The notes beneath the pieces were generated by a model. That model did no database searches, had not been told where the DNA came from, and saw nothing but the letters and a program-made list of their open reading frames with translations. A stretch of 64,000 bases of DNA, from contig JADGJL010000005.1 of assembly GCA_027600665.1 (NCBI GenBank), positions 1-64,000 of the forward strand, given 5' to 3'. The position numbers and the translations under genes are program-made. Shown here in pieces: positions 8,343-17,390 of the stretch. Position 1 is the stretch's first letter. Each line of letters opens with the position of its first letter. This DNA comes from Irineochytrium annulatum. Taxonomy: Eukaryota > Chytridiomycota > Chytridiomycetes > Chytridiales > Chytridiaceae.

Positions 8343-9188
8343 ATGAAAAAAGGGATTAATATATGGTCGTTTCCAGGAGATGCCTCTATTACGGATTGTA
8401 TTCAGACGGCGAAGCAAGCTGGCTTTGAGGGGATTGAACTATCCCTTAATGCAGAAGGTGAACTGAGTCTGTCTGCTACAGATCAGGAGATTCGTGACAT
8501 TCAGCGACGTCTGGAGGAAGCTGAACTCGAAATCGCGGGACTTGCAACCGGGTTGTACTGGGATTACCCGATGACGAGCGCTCGTCCGGAGATTCGCACG
8601 AAAGCACTGGATGTGTGTAAAAAACAGTTGGAACTTGCCGCGGCATTTGGTGTGGATACCATTCTGGTCATTCCGGGCGCGGTTGGTGTGGATTTCATTC
8701 CAGACAGCGAAGTGACGGATTATGAAGTTGCTTATGAACGGGCGCAAGAAGCCCTTGCGCACCTGCTGCCGTATGCGAAAAGTGCAGGCGTATCCATTGG
8801 CATTGAGAACGTATGGAACAAGTTTTTGGTATCACCGTTAGAACTGCGTGCCTTTATTGATTCTTTTGGCTCAGAGTATATAGGTTCATATTTCGATGTG
8901 GGCAATGTCGTGCAGAACGGTTACCCGGAGCAGTGGGTTCGCATTCTGGGTCATCGGATCAAAAAGGTGCACTTCAAGGATTACCGTCGTCAAGCGGGAG
9001 GGCTTCATGGATTTGTGGATCTGCTGGCTGGAGATGTGAATTATCCGGCGGTGATGCAGGCATTACAGGCTATTGGTTACGACAACTACGTGACTGCGGA
9101 GATGATTCCGCCTTACGCTCATCATTCGAAGCAGATCATATTCAATACATCCAAAGCGATGGATGCCATTCTTGGGCGTTCTCAGTAA
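8343..9188 (+). CDS. Sugar phosphate isomerase/epimerase-type TIM-barrel protein
   Basis: A 281-residue xylose-isomerase-like (AP-endonuclease-2 fold) TIM barrel. The four metal ligands of the family can be placed in order: Glu in S-I-G-I-E-N, Asp in Y-F-D-V-G-N, His in K-V-H-F-K-D, and Glu in V-T-A-E-M. Family members isomerise or epimerise keto sugars or inosose, or cleave 3-keto glycosides, with a divalent metal. GGAGGAGG at 8327-8334 fixes the ATG at 8343. It lies between the CBM9-like protein and the Gfo/Idh enzyme at 9250, with which it probably works in sequence. Confidence 0.87.
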   Translation: MKKGINIWSFPGDASITDCIQTAKQAGFEGIELSLNAEGELSLSATDQEIRDIQRRLEEAELEIAGLATGLYWDYPMTSARPEIRTKALDVCKKQLELAAAFGVDTILVIPGAVGVDFIPDSEVTDYEVAYERAQEALAHLLPYAKSAGVSIGIENVWNKFLVSPLELRAFIDSFGSEYIGSYFDVGNVVQNGYPEQWVRILGHRIKKVHFKDYRRQAGGLHGFVDLLAGDVNYPAVMQALQAIGYDNYVTAEMIPPYAHHSKQIIFNTSKAMDAILGRSQ

Positions 9189-9249
9189 TAAATTCGGATA
9201 ACAACGTTTATTGGGATATTCATTCTATTTTGATATGGGAGGTAGAAAT

Positions 9250-10263
9250 ATGTTAAAAGTGGGATTGATCGGTTTTGGGTTTATGGGACGTATGCATTTT
9301 GACAACTATGTACGCCTTGCCTCCGAAGGGGAACCCGTGGAATTGGTAGCCATCTGCGATCTGAGAATAGAGGAATTGAAGCACGGTAAAGCAGCCGGTA
9401 ATATGGCAACAGAGCAAGAGGTATATGATCTCGCACCTTATCGTTTGTACGACAATATCGACGCGATGCTGGAGCAAGAGGAACTGGATATCATTGATAT
9501 TACGCTGCCCACACCATTGCATGCTGAATTAACATGTTCATTGCTGGAGAAAGGTTATCATGTATTGTGTGAGAAACCGGTTGCGCGCCATTCGGCGGAA
9601 GGCTGGAAGATGGCAGAAGCCGCCAAAGCGACAGGAAAAACACTGATGATTGGGCAATGTTTACGCTTCTGGCCAGCCTATGCCTATCTAAAATCCGTAG
9701 TAGAAGATGGTCGTTATGGAGCGGTCAACGCAGGTTATTTCTTCCGCGGTTCGGGTTTGCCTCAAGAGTGGTTCCTGGATGGGGAGAAAAGCGGGGGCTG
9801 CATATTAGATATGCACATTCATGATGCGGATATTATTCACTGGGTGTTTGGCAAACCGGATCAAGTATCCACGCTCGCTCGTAATGTTAATCCGGGAAGC
9901 GGCTATGATACCGTGTCTACCAATTATGTGTATCCTGATGGAAAAGTGCTGAATGCCCAAGCCGACTGGACGTTGGGGGGAGACTACGGGTTCTCGATGA
10001 CGTATCGGGTGAATTTGGAGCAGGGGAACCTGGTCTTTGAGAATGGAGAGCTAAAAGTAAATCCCAACCATGGTCCTGGTTTCGTCGCGGAGCTGTCACC
10101 CGACTCGGGATATTATCACCAACTCAAATATTTTATCCAGTCTGTTCACACGGGCACGCCTGTATCTGTATGTACACCAGAGAGTGCAACAGGCACGCTT
10201 GAGTTAATTGAAGCCGAGATACGTTCAGCAGATGAGCGCGGCACATTGGTTACAGTAAAGTAG
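9250..10263 (+). CDS. Gfo/Idh/MocA family oxidoreductase (second copy)
   Basis: A 337-residue NAD(P)-dependent oxidoreductase. G-F-G-F-M-G near the start is the nucleotide-binding loop, and C-E-K-P-V-A holds the catalytic-site Lys of the family. G-C-I-L-D-M-H-I-H-D-A-D corresponds to the conserved block of the second domain with the Asp-X-X-X-His catalytic pair. Start 9250 follows GGGAGG by 7 bp. It differs clearly from the enzyme at 251 and is not a recent duplicate. It ends the AraC-linked operon. A redox enzyme beside a TIM-barrel epimerase fits 3-keto-sugar or inositol-type chemistry; the substrate is unknown. Confidence 0.9.
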   Translation: MLKVGLIGFGFMGRMHFDNYVRLASEGEPVELVAICDLRIEELKHGKAAGNMATEQEVYDLAPYRLYDNIDAMLEQEELDIIDITLPTPLHAELTCSLLEKGYHVLCEKPVARHSAEGWKMAEAAKATGKTLMIGQCLRFWPAYAYLKSVVEDGRYGAVNAGYFFRGSGLPQEWFLDGEKSGGCILDMHIHDADIIHWVFGKPDQVSTLARNVNPGSGYDTVSTNYVYPDGKVLNAQADWTLGGDYGFSMTYRVNLEQGNLVFENGELKVNPNHGPGFVAELSPDSGYYHQLKYFIQSVHTGTPVSVCTPESATGTLELIEAEIRSADERGTLVTVK

Positions 10264-10308
10264 GAGCAGATTGAGAAGTCCTACAGCTTAAATATCGTAA
10301 AAATGAAG

Positions 10309-10350
10309 AAGGGGCTGTCCCATTGTCATGAATATGACGGGACGCCCCTT
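10309..10350 (+). terminator. Terminator of the AraC-linked operon
   Basis: A long stem made of AGGGGC/GCCCCT, GTCCC/GGGAC and GTCAT/ATGAC around a GAAT loop is followed by TTTT. A hairpin of similar sequence (GGGCTGTCC...GGACAGCCC) occurs at 30942-30981, and both are followed by a 197-bp repeat element. Confidence 0.8.
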
Positions 10351-10426
10351 TTAAGCATCGAGGGGGTGGCTCGTCCCACTCGCTTACAATTACGGTGTGA
10401 GCAGAGGGAGGCGCAGAGGGATGAGC

Positions 10427-10623
10427 ACTAACGAATCGGAGACACGTTATTCAGGAGTATGAAGCAACTACGGAAATCTAAGGAACCTGAGACGCCCTAT
10501 TTAGAGATTTTGAGCCGTATATCGCGTTTAATCGTCAGATTTTTAGGAAATAGCGTGTCTGGTGTTCCTTAAAAATTATTAATGAGGGGGGGAGCACAAA
10601 TAAGACTCCCTGAATTCCTTAGA
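10427..10623. repeat. 197-bp four-half-site palindromic repeat, copy A
   Basis: Four related 28-base half-sites: two direct ones starting at 10427 and 10477, and two inverted ones ending at 10573 and 10623. The inner pair is 97 bp end to end and the outer pair 197 bp. Half-sites follow CTAA(C/G)GAA, then about 12 variable bases, then TATT. The inner pair and the right outer site use the AAGGAA variant. The geometry matches copies at 16920 and 30991. It may be an immobile MITE-like or REP-like element. Confidence 0.75.
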
Positions 10624-10800
10624 ATAAGAAAAAAGCCTGCGAGCAGCCTTAAAACAAGAAACAGGCCTACAAGCCGCAAGCAGCTCACACGCTAACTTGT
10701 ATGCCAAATCTTTTAAAGCCGCCTAAACCCTCCTAGATCATTCTAAATCCTTCTAAATCCTTCGAAATTACTTACCCGAGTCCATCGACAGTAGCAGTCA

Positions 10801-12456
10801 TTACCCCTTACGACCAACAACCCGCCAATTATCCGCCTGCTCCACTGTTAACGGTTGGTGTCTGCGGATGTAATCCTCTACCAGTGCGGCCATATCTGTC
10901 GCGCCTTCGTGCAGCACTTTTTTACCTGGATACATCGCATAATCTCCACCGCCAGCAGCACGGTAGCTGTTCATCACCACAGAGTACATGCCATCCATGT
11001 CCATTGGCTTGCCTTCACGTTCCAGCTTCACAACTCGACTACCTACAGGCTGGGAGATATCCAACTCGTATTCCATACCAGCCCACATATCGTAATTATA
11101 ATGCTGAGGTTTGGGTTCCATATAAGCCGGATTGACTGTCACCTCGCCAGAAGCATTTACTTCAAAGTAACGTGCCGTTTGTTCCAACGCCTCCCGGACA
11201 TCCTGACCACTCAGCTCCAGCACCGTCAGAGTATTAGGATAGATAAAGTTGGATAACACGTCCCGTACGGTGATGTGACTCCCGAAACCACGGGCTTCTT
11301 CACTTAGCATGGCGGTATTGGAGAGCTGCGCTCCAGTCGCTTCCATCTGCACTTGATGTACAAAAGCAATAAAAGGATGCGCCTTAAGCCGCAGAGCCGT
11401 TGCATTGGAGATGGACAAATCCCCAGCAACCTCGCCAATCGGTTGATCCAGCCATGCTTGTGCTTCAGCTTCCAGCTCGTCCGTAAGCTTCATAACTGTA
11501 GCATCAGGTTCGACCTCATTATGTTCATCCAGAAGTAACAACCGAGCCTTCTTATCTGTAATCTTCCATTTCCCGCACGATGATTGCTCCAACTGAACGG
11601 ATACATGCCCCGCACCATTTCCGCTGAATCCCGGCTGAATGACGGTTACACCATGGATAGTAGCGGTAAGCTGACGATGCTGATGTCCGGTAAGCAGCAC
11701 ATCGATGCCTTCAATGTCCCGACAGATGGCATAGCCTTGATTTTCTCCAGTTAACCGTTCGGCAGGCTCTCCTGTTTCCAGATCACTCTCAAACCCGCCA
11801 TGATAACTGACAACCATTACATCTGGTTGTTCATGCTCGCGTATATAGCCAACCCATGTACGAATGTTCTCCAAGGCATCAAGGAACTGCAGACCTTCAA
11901 TATTCTTCGGATGCTCCCAGTTCGGGATATAATGTGTCGTTGCACCCAAGAGTGCAATTCGAACACCGGAGGAGAGTGTCTTCATTAGATAGGGAGGGCC
12001 GAAGGCTGGCAGAGCTGCACCTGTTGGAAGATCTCTCGAAGATTCTGATTCATTGGCTCTGTCGTGCTCAGCATGAACAATGTTGGCTGACAGCCAAGGG
12101 AAGTTGGAAGCTTCAACTGCTCGGCGCAGCAGATCCTGACCATAGTTGAACTCGTGGTTACCCATCACCGCAGCATCGTATCCGAGTTCATTCAGTACTG
12201 TGATGAAGGGATGCCCTTCGTTGTTGGAAATCTGTGAAGCTGCATAAGAGGCCAAGGGTGATCCTTGCAGCAGATCCCCGTTATCCACCAGCATCAGTTC
12301 AGGTGAACGCTCGCGTTCCTTACGAATCAGGGAAGCCAGCAAGGCGAGCCCAGCCGGGCGGTACGCATTGGTATTGTAATGAATGGGGCGAATTGCCCCG
12401 TGCAGATCACTGGTATACAGAATATCGAAGCTTGCCGTAGGGTGTATGGATGTCAT
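10801..12456 (-). CDS. Bifunctional metallophosphatase/5'-nucleotidase, cytoplasmic type
   Basis: A 551-residue two-domain enzyme. The N-terminal calcineurin-like phosphoesterase domain shows T-S-D-L-H-G, D-N-G-D-L-L-Q-G, G-N-H-E-F-N-Y-G and G-H-Q-H-R, which supply the dinuclear metal site. The C-terminal 5'-nucleotidase domain (about 340-530) has Y-R-A-A-G-G-G-D-Y and supplies the substrate pocket. Relatives hydrolyse nucleoside monophosphates and UDP-sugars. Most are secreted, but this one starts without a signal peptide, like Bacillus YunD, and should be cytoplasmic. GAGGAG precedes the ATG. It is divergent from a phosphonate-type transporter, which suggests a shared phosphorus theme. Confidence 0.88.
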   Translation of the reverse strand: MTSIHPTASFDILYTSDLHGAIRPIHYNTNAYRPAGLALLASLIRKERERSPELMLVDNGDLLQGSPLASYAASQISNNEGHPFITVLNELGYDAAVMGNHEFNYGQDLLRRAVEASNFPWLSANIVHAEHDRANESESSRDLPTGAALPAFGPPYLMKTLSSGVRIALLGATTHYIPNWEHPKNIEGLQFLDALENIRTWVGYIREHEQPDVMVVSYHGGFESDLETGEPAERLTGENQGYAICRDIEGIDVLLTGHQHRQLTATIHGVTVIQPGFSGNGAGHVSVQLEQSSCGKWKITDKKARLLLLDEHNEVEPDATVMKLTDELEAEAQAWLDQPIGEVAGDLSISNATALRLKAHPFIAFVHQVQMEATGAQLSNTAMLSEEARGFGSHITVRDVLSNFIYPNTLTVLELSGQDVREALEQTARYFEVNASGEVTVNPAYMEPKPQHYNYDMWAGMEYELDISQPVGSRVVKLEREGKPMDMDGMYSVVMNSYRAAGGGDYAMYPGKKVLHEGATDMAALVEDYIRRHQPLTVEQADNWRVVGRKG

Positions 12457-12651
12457 TTTACAATCTCCTCTAATATATAAGTTCTTCCCATATCTTCAAC
12501 CATAATGAGCCTATTTTAACAGACTACAAGTCGCGCTGACAGCCTGACAGGAAACTTTACAAAACTCCAAATTTCGTTTCACATCGCGCAAATATTTGGC
12601 AATTATAGTAGACAAGTACTGAAAAATAGAAACTCTTTGGAGGGTGTTCGT

Positions 12652-13632
12652 TTGAAGAAGTCTGCTTTATTTTTACCATTGTTGATTTTGGTTCTGTTTC
12701 TGAGTGCTTGTGGGTCTAGTAGTACAACTGGTTCGGCTAACGGAGAGAATGCGAGTTCGAATGCATCCGGCACGGCGACGGCAGAGACAGAGAAGCCTGT
12801 CGAAGGTTATGTGCCAACGGAATTGACGGTTCAATTTGTTCCTTCCCAGAATGCAGACACGCTTGAAGCCAAAGCAAAACCGCTCGAGAAGTTGCTGGGT
12901 GACAAACTGGGCATCCCGGTAAAAGTCAGCGTATCCACGGACTACAACACGATTATTGAAGCCATGGCTTCCAACAAAGTAGACGTAGGTTTCCTGCCTC
13001 CGACAGCTTATGTACTGGCTAAAGAGAAAGGCGCTGCACAAGTTATTCTGCAAGCACAACGTTTTGGTGTAAATGATGAGACAGGTGCTCCAACAGAGCA
13101 ACTGGCGGATTCCTATAAATCCATGTTTATCGTGAAAAAAGACTCACCGATTCAATCCATCGAAGACCTTAAAGGTAAAAAAGTTGCTTACCAAAACGTA
13201 ACGTCTTCCGCAGGTTATGTATGGCCAGCAGGTCTGTTGCTCGACAGAGGCATTGATCCATTGAAAGATGTAACACCTGTAACGTTGAAAGGTCATGACC
13301 AAGGTGTGATCGCTGTATTGAACGGCGATGTTGATGCGGCAGCTATCTTCCAAGATGCCCGCAACACGGTAGCCAAAGACTATCCGACTGTATTTGAAGA
13401 TACACGTGTACTGGCGTTCACAGAGCCTATTCCTAACGATACCATTGCCGTTCGTACAGACATGAATGCTGATTGGACTGCGAAGATCAAACAAGCCTTC
13501 ATCGATATCGGTAAAGATACGGAAGGTCACCAGATCATCAAAGAAATCTATACGCATGAAGGTTATGTAGAATCCGATGATAGCAAGTTTGAGATCGTTC
13601 GTCAGTATGGCGAAAAAGTGAAAGGTGAATAA
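12652..13632 (+). CDS. phnD: Phosphonate/phosphite-type ABC transporter binding lipoprotein
   Basis: A 326-residue PhnD-family binding protein. It has a lipoprotein signal peptide with lipobox L-S-A-C and a low-complexity linker. The ligand domain includes D-V-G-F-L-P-P-T-A-Y and V-A-Y-Q-N-V-T-S-S-A-G-Y, the blocks that hold the phosphonate head group in the family. I choose TTG at 12652 because TGGAGGG ends 7-8 bp upstream; the in-frame TTG at 12637 overlaps that site. The ligand may be phosphonate, phosphite or another small oxyanion. No C-P lyase or phosphonatase gene is in the window. Confidence 0.9.
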   Translation: MKKSALFLPLLILVLFLSACGSSSTTGSANGENASSNASGTATAETEKPVEGYVPTELTVQFVPSQNADTLEAKAKPLEKLLGDKLGIPVKVSVSTDYNTIIEAMASNKVDVGFLPPTAYVLAKEKGAAQVILQAQRFGVNDETGAPTEQLADSYKSMFIVKKDSPIQSIEDLKGKKVAYQNVTSSAGYVWPAGLLLDRGIDPLKDVTPVTLKGHDQGVIAVLNGDVDAAAIFQDARNTVAKDYPTVFEDTRVLAFTEPIPNDTIAVRTDMNADWTAKIKQAFIDIGKDTEGHQIIKEIYTHEGYVESDDSKFEIVRQYGEKVKGE

Positions 13633-13714
13633 TTTGGATCCAAAGTAGTTCGGGATCTGTTCACTTTGTAGTCGCTCTCTTGGATGGGAACAGCTTAATC
13701 GTAGCAATGGACAG

Positions 13715-13745
13715 GCCAGTTCAGCGTGATCTACGCTGCGCTGGC
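13715..13745 (+). other. Intercistronic hairpin between phnD and phnC
   Basis: GCCAG/CTGGC (13715-13719 with 13741-13745) and CAGCGT/ACGCTG (13722-13727 with 13733-13738) form an interrupted 11-bp stem with no T-run. It lies in the 177-bp gap after the binding-protein gene. Such hairpins often protect the upstream message and so raise binding protein over permease; that role is inferred. Confidence 0.6.
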
Positions 13746-13809
13746 TTGTGCCATTATAGCAAGGACTTAGGTATGGTTGATCATTATGAATGAAAGAAGG
13801 ATTATTGCC

Positions 13810-14607
13810 ATGATTGAGCTTCATAACGTTACCAAAACTTACGCTAACGGCACCAAGGGCCTGGATAATATTAATCTAAAATTTGAGCAGGGGGAATTCA
13901 TTGCTGTAGTGGGTCTGTCGGGTGCGGGTAAATCAACTCTCCTGCGATCCATTAATCGGCTGCACGACATTAGTGAGGGCGAGATTCTGATTAACGGAAG
14001 TTCCATCACGAAGGCACAGGGCAAACGGCTACGCATGATCAGACGTGACATCGGCATGATTTTCCAAAGCTTCAATCTGGTGAAGCGGTCTAGTGTACTC
14101 CGTAATGTACTTGCTGGACGCGTTGGATACCATTCCACCATGCGTACCATTCTGGGTCGTTTTCCCAAAGAGGATATTGAACTTGCATTTACGGCGCTGG
14201 ATCGGGTTAACATCTCGGAGAAAGCCTATTCCCGTGCAGATCAGCTATCCGGTGGACAACAGCAGCGTGTGGCTATTGCCCGTGTACTGGCACAGGAAGC
14301 AAAAATCATTCTGGCTGACGAACCAGTTGCTTCACTCGACCCGCTTACAACGAAACAGGTCATGGATGACCTGAAACGCATTAATCAAGACCTTGGGATT
14401 ACCACGATTGTCAATCTTCACTTTATTGATCTTGCGAGAGAGTATGCGACCCGTATTGTCGGATTGCGAGCAGGCGAGGTCGTATTCGATGGCCCGGTGG
14501 AAGAGGCAACGGATGAGCGTTTTGCAGAAATATACGGCAGACCGATTCTCGCTGACGAATTGCTGGACAAGCAGGCTGTGCATGAGCAGGGAGAAGTTGT
14601 GGTATGA
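13810..14607 (+). CDS. phnC: Phosphonate-type ABC transporter ATP-binding protein
   Basis: A 265-residue ATPase with Walker [10 protein letters not shown], signature L-S-G-G-Q-Q-Q-R and Walker B I-I-L-A-D-E-P. The insert after the Q-loop ([12 protein letters not shown]) is characteristic of the PhnC subfamily. The ATG at 13810 follows AAAGAAGG by 9 bp and gives the usual family N-terminus. The stop codon overlaps the start of the first permease by four bases (ATGA), implying translational coupling. Confidence 0.93.
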   Translation: MIELHNVTKTYANGTKGLDNINLKFEQGEFIAVVGLSGAGKSTLLRSINRLHDISEGEILINGSSITKAQGKRLRMIRRDIGMIFQSFNLVKRSSVLRNVLAGRVGYHSTMRTILGRFPKEDIELAFTALDRVNISEKAYSRADQLSGGQQQRVAIARVLAQEAKIILADEPVASLDPLTTKQVMDDLKRINQDLGITTIVNLHFIDLAREYATRIVGLRAGEVVFDGPVEEATDERFAEIYGRPILADELLDKQAVHEQGEVVV

Positions 14608-15455
14608 AGGGGCAGTCCAACGTTCCACTTCAGAATGTAGGCGGAGTGGGGAAGGAACCTGGTTCCAGCCCGGCTCAGGTTGTGAATCGCCCGAAACCGC
14701 CTGGGCGTACGAAACATCTGCTCACCCTAGTGATCATTCTGCTCCTTCTGTGGGCCAGTGCCAAGCAGACGGATGCCAGCTTTACGGAGTTGTATGAAGG
14801 TTTCCCCAACATGCTGGATCTGCTGAAGGAGATGTTCCCACCTCGGTGGAGTTACTTTGATAATATCGTGCAAGGCATGCTGGAAACGATCCGAATGGCC
14901 CTGATCGGAACAACCATTGGTGCCATTATTGCAATCCCGATCTCGATCATCTGTGCCGGTAACCTGATGCCGAGTCGCTGGATCTATTATCCGGCGCGCT
15001 TTCTGCTGAACCTGATTCGGACTGTACCGGATCTGCTGCTTGCTGCTCTATTTGTAGCTGTGTTTGGTCTGGGTCCAATCCCCGGAATCTTGGCACTGGC
15101 TGTGTTCTCGGTTGGTCTGATTGCGAAGCTCACGTATGAGACGCTGGAAACCATTGATCAGGGGCCGCTGGAAGCGATGACGGCTGTGGGTATGAACCGG
15201 ATTCAGCTCATTGTATATGGCGTGGTGCCGCAATTGGCTGCTCAGTTCACATCCTATGTGCTGTATGCCTTCGAAATTAATATACGTGCTGCTGCTATTC
15301 TCGGACTAGTGGGAGCCGGAGGAATTGGACTCTATTATGAGGCCACACTTGGATTCCTGGAGTATGACAAGACCAGCGTAATCATTCTGTTTACCCTCGT
15401 CATTGTTCTGGTCATTGATTATGTAAGTACTAAGCTGCGGGAGAAATTGCTATGA
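14604..15455 (+). CDS. phnE: Phosphonate-type ABC transporter permease 1
   Basis: A 283-residue PhnE-family membrane protein. A hydrophilic proline-rich N-terminus (about 35 residues) is followed by about six membrane segments and an EAA-type loop ([12 protein letters not shown]) near residue 190. It starts within the phnC stop codon and ends overlapping the second permease. It should pair with that permease as a heterodimeric channel. Confidence 0.92.
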   Translation: MKGQSNVPLQNVGGVGKEPGSSPAQVVNRPKPPGRTKHLLTLVIILLLLWASAKQTDASFTELYEGFPNMLDLLKEMFPPRWSYFDNIVQGMLETIRMALIGTTIGAIIAIPISIICAGNLMPSRWIYYPARFLLNLIRTVPDLLLAALFVAVFGLGPIPGILALAVFSVGLIAKLTYETLETIDQGPLEAMTAVGMNRIQLIVYGVVPQLAAQFTSYVLYAFEINIRAAAILGLVGAGGIGLYYEATLGFLEYDKTSVIILFTLVIVLVIDYVSTKLREKLL

Positions 15456-16258
15456 TGAAAAATGAAACAAGCCGCATCCGGCCAAAACCACGGAAGAACC
15501 CGCTACGCTGGGTCATTGTGTTACTGCTGATCCTTGTATATGTCTGGGCTCTCGCCGGTGTACCATTCACTGGTTTCAAGGAAACTGCTGCCCAGATTAT
15601 GAAGGCTATTGTAGCCGGAATATTCTCACCGGATTGGGATTTTGTATATCTGCCTGAGGGAGAAGATCTGCTGTGGGGACTGCTCGATACGCTGGCGATC
15701 TCTGTGTTGGGTACCGTAATCTCGGCTGTGCTCTGTATCCCGTTTGCTTTCTGGTCTGCCCGCAACATGAGTGGGCATCGTTCCATCTCGGGTGCAGGCA
15801 AAATGGTACTCAGCTTCATCCGCACGTTCCCTGAGATTATCATGGCCTTATTGTTCATCAAGGCAGTCGGTCCCGGATCGTTCGCAGGGGTACTCGCCCT
15901 CGGATTGCACTCCATCGGCATGTTGGGTAAATTGTACGCTGATGAAGTCGAGAATATCGACTACGGCCCATCTGAGGCGCTGCTTGCCTCCGGAGCCAAT
16001 CGCATGCAGCAGTTGTGGTTCGCTATCCTACCGCAGGTGATGCCTGGATTCCTGAATTATACGTTGTATCGTTTCGAGATTAATGTACGTTCCGCGACCA
16101 TACTGGGTGTAATCGGGGCAGGGGGGATCGGTACCCCGCTGATCTTTGCACTTAGCACACGGAACTGGCCGCGAGTAGGTATAATCCTGTTGGGTATTAT
16201 TGTGATGATCACAATTATCGACTTGATCTCAGGGTATATTCGTAAGAAGCTGGTGTAG
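15452..16258 (+). CDS. phnE: Phosphonate-type ABC transporter permease 2
   Basis: A 268-residue PhnE-family permease with the EAA loop G-P-S-E-A-L-L-A-S-G-A-N near residue 173. It has the same topology as its partner but clearly diverged sequence, including an extra periplasmic stretch after the first segment (residues about 35-70). The ATG at 15452 overlaps the preceding stop. It is the last gene of the phn unit and is followed by an intrinsic terminator. Confidence 0.92.
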   Translation: MMKNETSRIRPKPRKNPLRWVIVLLLILVYVWALAGVPFTGFKETAAQIMKAIVAGIFSPDWDFVYLPEGEDLLWGLLDTLAISVLGTVISAVLCIPFAFWSARNMSGHRSISGAGKMVLSFIRTFPEIIMALLFIKAVGPGSFAGVLALGLHSIGMLGKLYADEVENIDYGPSEALLASGANRMQQLWFAILPQVMPGFLNYTLYRFEINVRSATILGVIGAGGIGTPLIFALSTRNWPRVGIILLGIIVMITIIDLISGYIRKKLV

Positions 16259-16348
16259 GCTAATGTGGGGCTACGAGGCATATTAGATAGTGGTGCCATA
16301 AAGTATATTAGATAATTAAGTAAGGTTAGACGATAGAGTAAGAGGAGA

Positions 16349-16392
16349 GGGCTATTCGCTGCCAGAAATATGGCTAGGGATAGTCTTTTTTT
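16349..16392 (+). terminator. Terminator of the phn operon
   Basis: GGCTATTC pairs with GGATAGTC (two G-T pairs), with an inner GCCA/TGGC stem, followed by TTTTTTT at 16386-16392. It lies 90 bp downstream of the last permease. The rest of the gap up to 16603 is AT-rich and shows nothing else certain. Confidence 0.7.
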
Positions 16393-16603
16393 GTGTCTGC
16401 AAATCATCAACAGAGTGTTCTTATTACTGTGCTGATCATTATTCAATAAGGATGTTCAAAGAATATGCAGACCGAGGATTGAATTAATTTCCAATGACAT
16501 GTAGTATTAATAGATTCCTATATAAAGGCAATTAAGGATATTAATCAATATTCCTCATAGATAACCATTACAAGTAATCAGTTTTTCAAAAGGAAGGTGA
16601 CCT

Positions 16604-16864
16604 ATGGAATTATTTCAATATATATGGATTGGGTTTATGGTACTCCTGTTACTCTACAGAATGGTTTTTCAGAAGTTTAAAAAACATAACAGAGAAAATA
16701 TTGGACTCAGTGCAATCCTGATTATTTTCACGGGAAGCGCTTATACGTTTACACACATGAACTTGATTTTTGTCATCAGTATCATCGCCGTGGCCGCTTG
16801 TTCTGCGGTATGGAACAGCATTCTATTTGTGAAAAATGGATATGTGCCTGAACGTTTGAAATGA
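16604..16864 (+). CDS. Small membrane protein of unknown function
   Basis: An 86-residue protein with AAAGGAAGG placed 6 bp before the ATG, which supports translation. About three hydrophobic segments are visible (residues 4-20, 35-52, 53-73), separated by a basic loop K-F-K-K-H-N-R after the first. I do not recognise the family. It stands alone between the phn terminator and a repeat element, with no clear partner. Confidence 0.65.
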   Translation: MELFQYIWIGFMVLLLLYRMVFQKFKKHNRENIGLSAILIIFTGSAYTFTHMNLIFVISIIAVAACSAVWNSILFVKNGYVPERLK

Positions 16865-16919
16865 ATCCACGCTCTGCATTGCATTTACAATATGTAACCA
16901 TAGTCGTCGCAGGAGCTGG

Positions 16920-17115
16920 TCTAACGAACTTGAGAGTCCTTATTGGGAACATGAGGCGTCACTGGCATTCTAACGAATCGTAGTGATGCTATTTGTTGAG
17001 TCTAACCTGAATTAACCCTCTTGGAGCGGAAATATAGTTAAATAGCGACACTAAGGTTCGTTAGATTTTAGAATTCCGTCAAAATGGCTGAATAAGATCT
17101 GTCAGATTCGTTAGC
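16920..17115. repeat. Four-half-site palindromic repeat, copy B (196 bp)
   Basis: Half-sites start at 16920 and 16969 in direct orientation and end at 17065 and 17115 in inverted orientation; the inner pair is exactly 97 bp. All four begin CTAACGAA and have TATT about 20 bases in. The layout equals copies A (10427) and C (30991). The stretch contains no gene. A 150-bp featureless piece separates it from the terminator at 17301. Confidence 0.75.
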
Positions 17116-17300
17116 CGCGTTAAGGGGGAAGGGTATCACGTGAAATTCCCAATACATAAGCGCACGAGTCAATGAGCCGAGAAGCCCGCGATCCCAAGAG
17201 CGTCAGCCCCTGAGATTCATAAGTAACAAGTCACTTTAGCGTCATGAGTGAATTGGTACCGTATAAGTCAAAGTATTCCGATGTTCCTCTGCTCAACTAA

Positions 17301-17353
17301 AAAAAACCGAAACCAGGTTGCCCTGAATCAGGCAATGTTGGTTTCGGTTTTTT
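17301..17353. terminator. Strong bidirectional terminator
   Basis: A perfect 15-bp stem (17301-17315 with 17339-17353) reading A6-CCGAAACCA, with an inner TTGCC/GGCAA plus CTGA/TCAG stem. A-run and T-run ends serve both strands. It ends the minus-strand secreted-protein gene. Confidence 0.92.
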
Positions 17354-17390
17354 AGTAGCTTGGTTAAAAGTCAGGCTTCTTTATTAAGAC

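Larger units (their letters stand above)
10264..10800. other. Intergenic region with terminator and repeat element
   Basis: This 537-bp stretch has no convincing gene. It holds a terminator (10309-10350), a spacer, a 197-bp repeat element (10427-10623), two similar A/G-rich tracts (about 10625-10680), and short degenerate tandem copies of ATTCTAAATCCTTCTAAA (about 10738-10770). It separates the convergent AraC-linked operon and the 5'-nucleotidase gene. Confidence 0.7.

Noticed and set aside
12457..12651. Pho box in the divergent promoter of the nucleotidase and phnD
   Set aside because: Only one TTAACA-like hexamer (about 12514) is present. The tandem repeats at 11-bp periodicity needed for PhoP binding are missing.
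16920..17115. CRISPR array or insertion sequence at the repeats
   Set aside because: The repeats are two direct plus two inverted half-sites with no spacer series, no transposase frame and no obvious target duplication.
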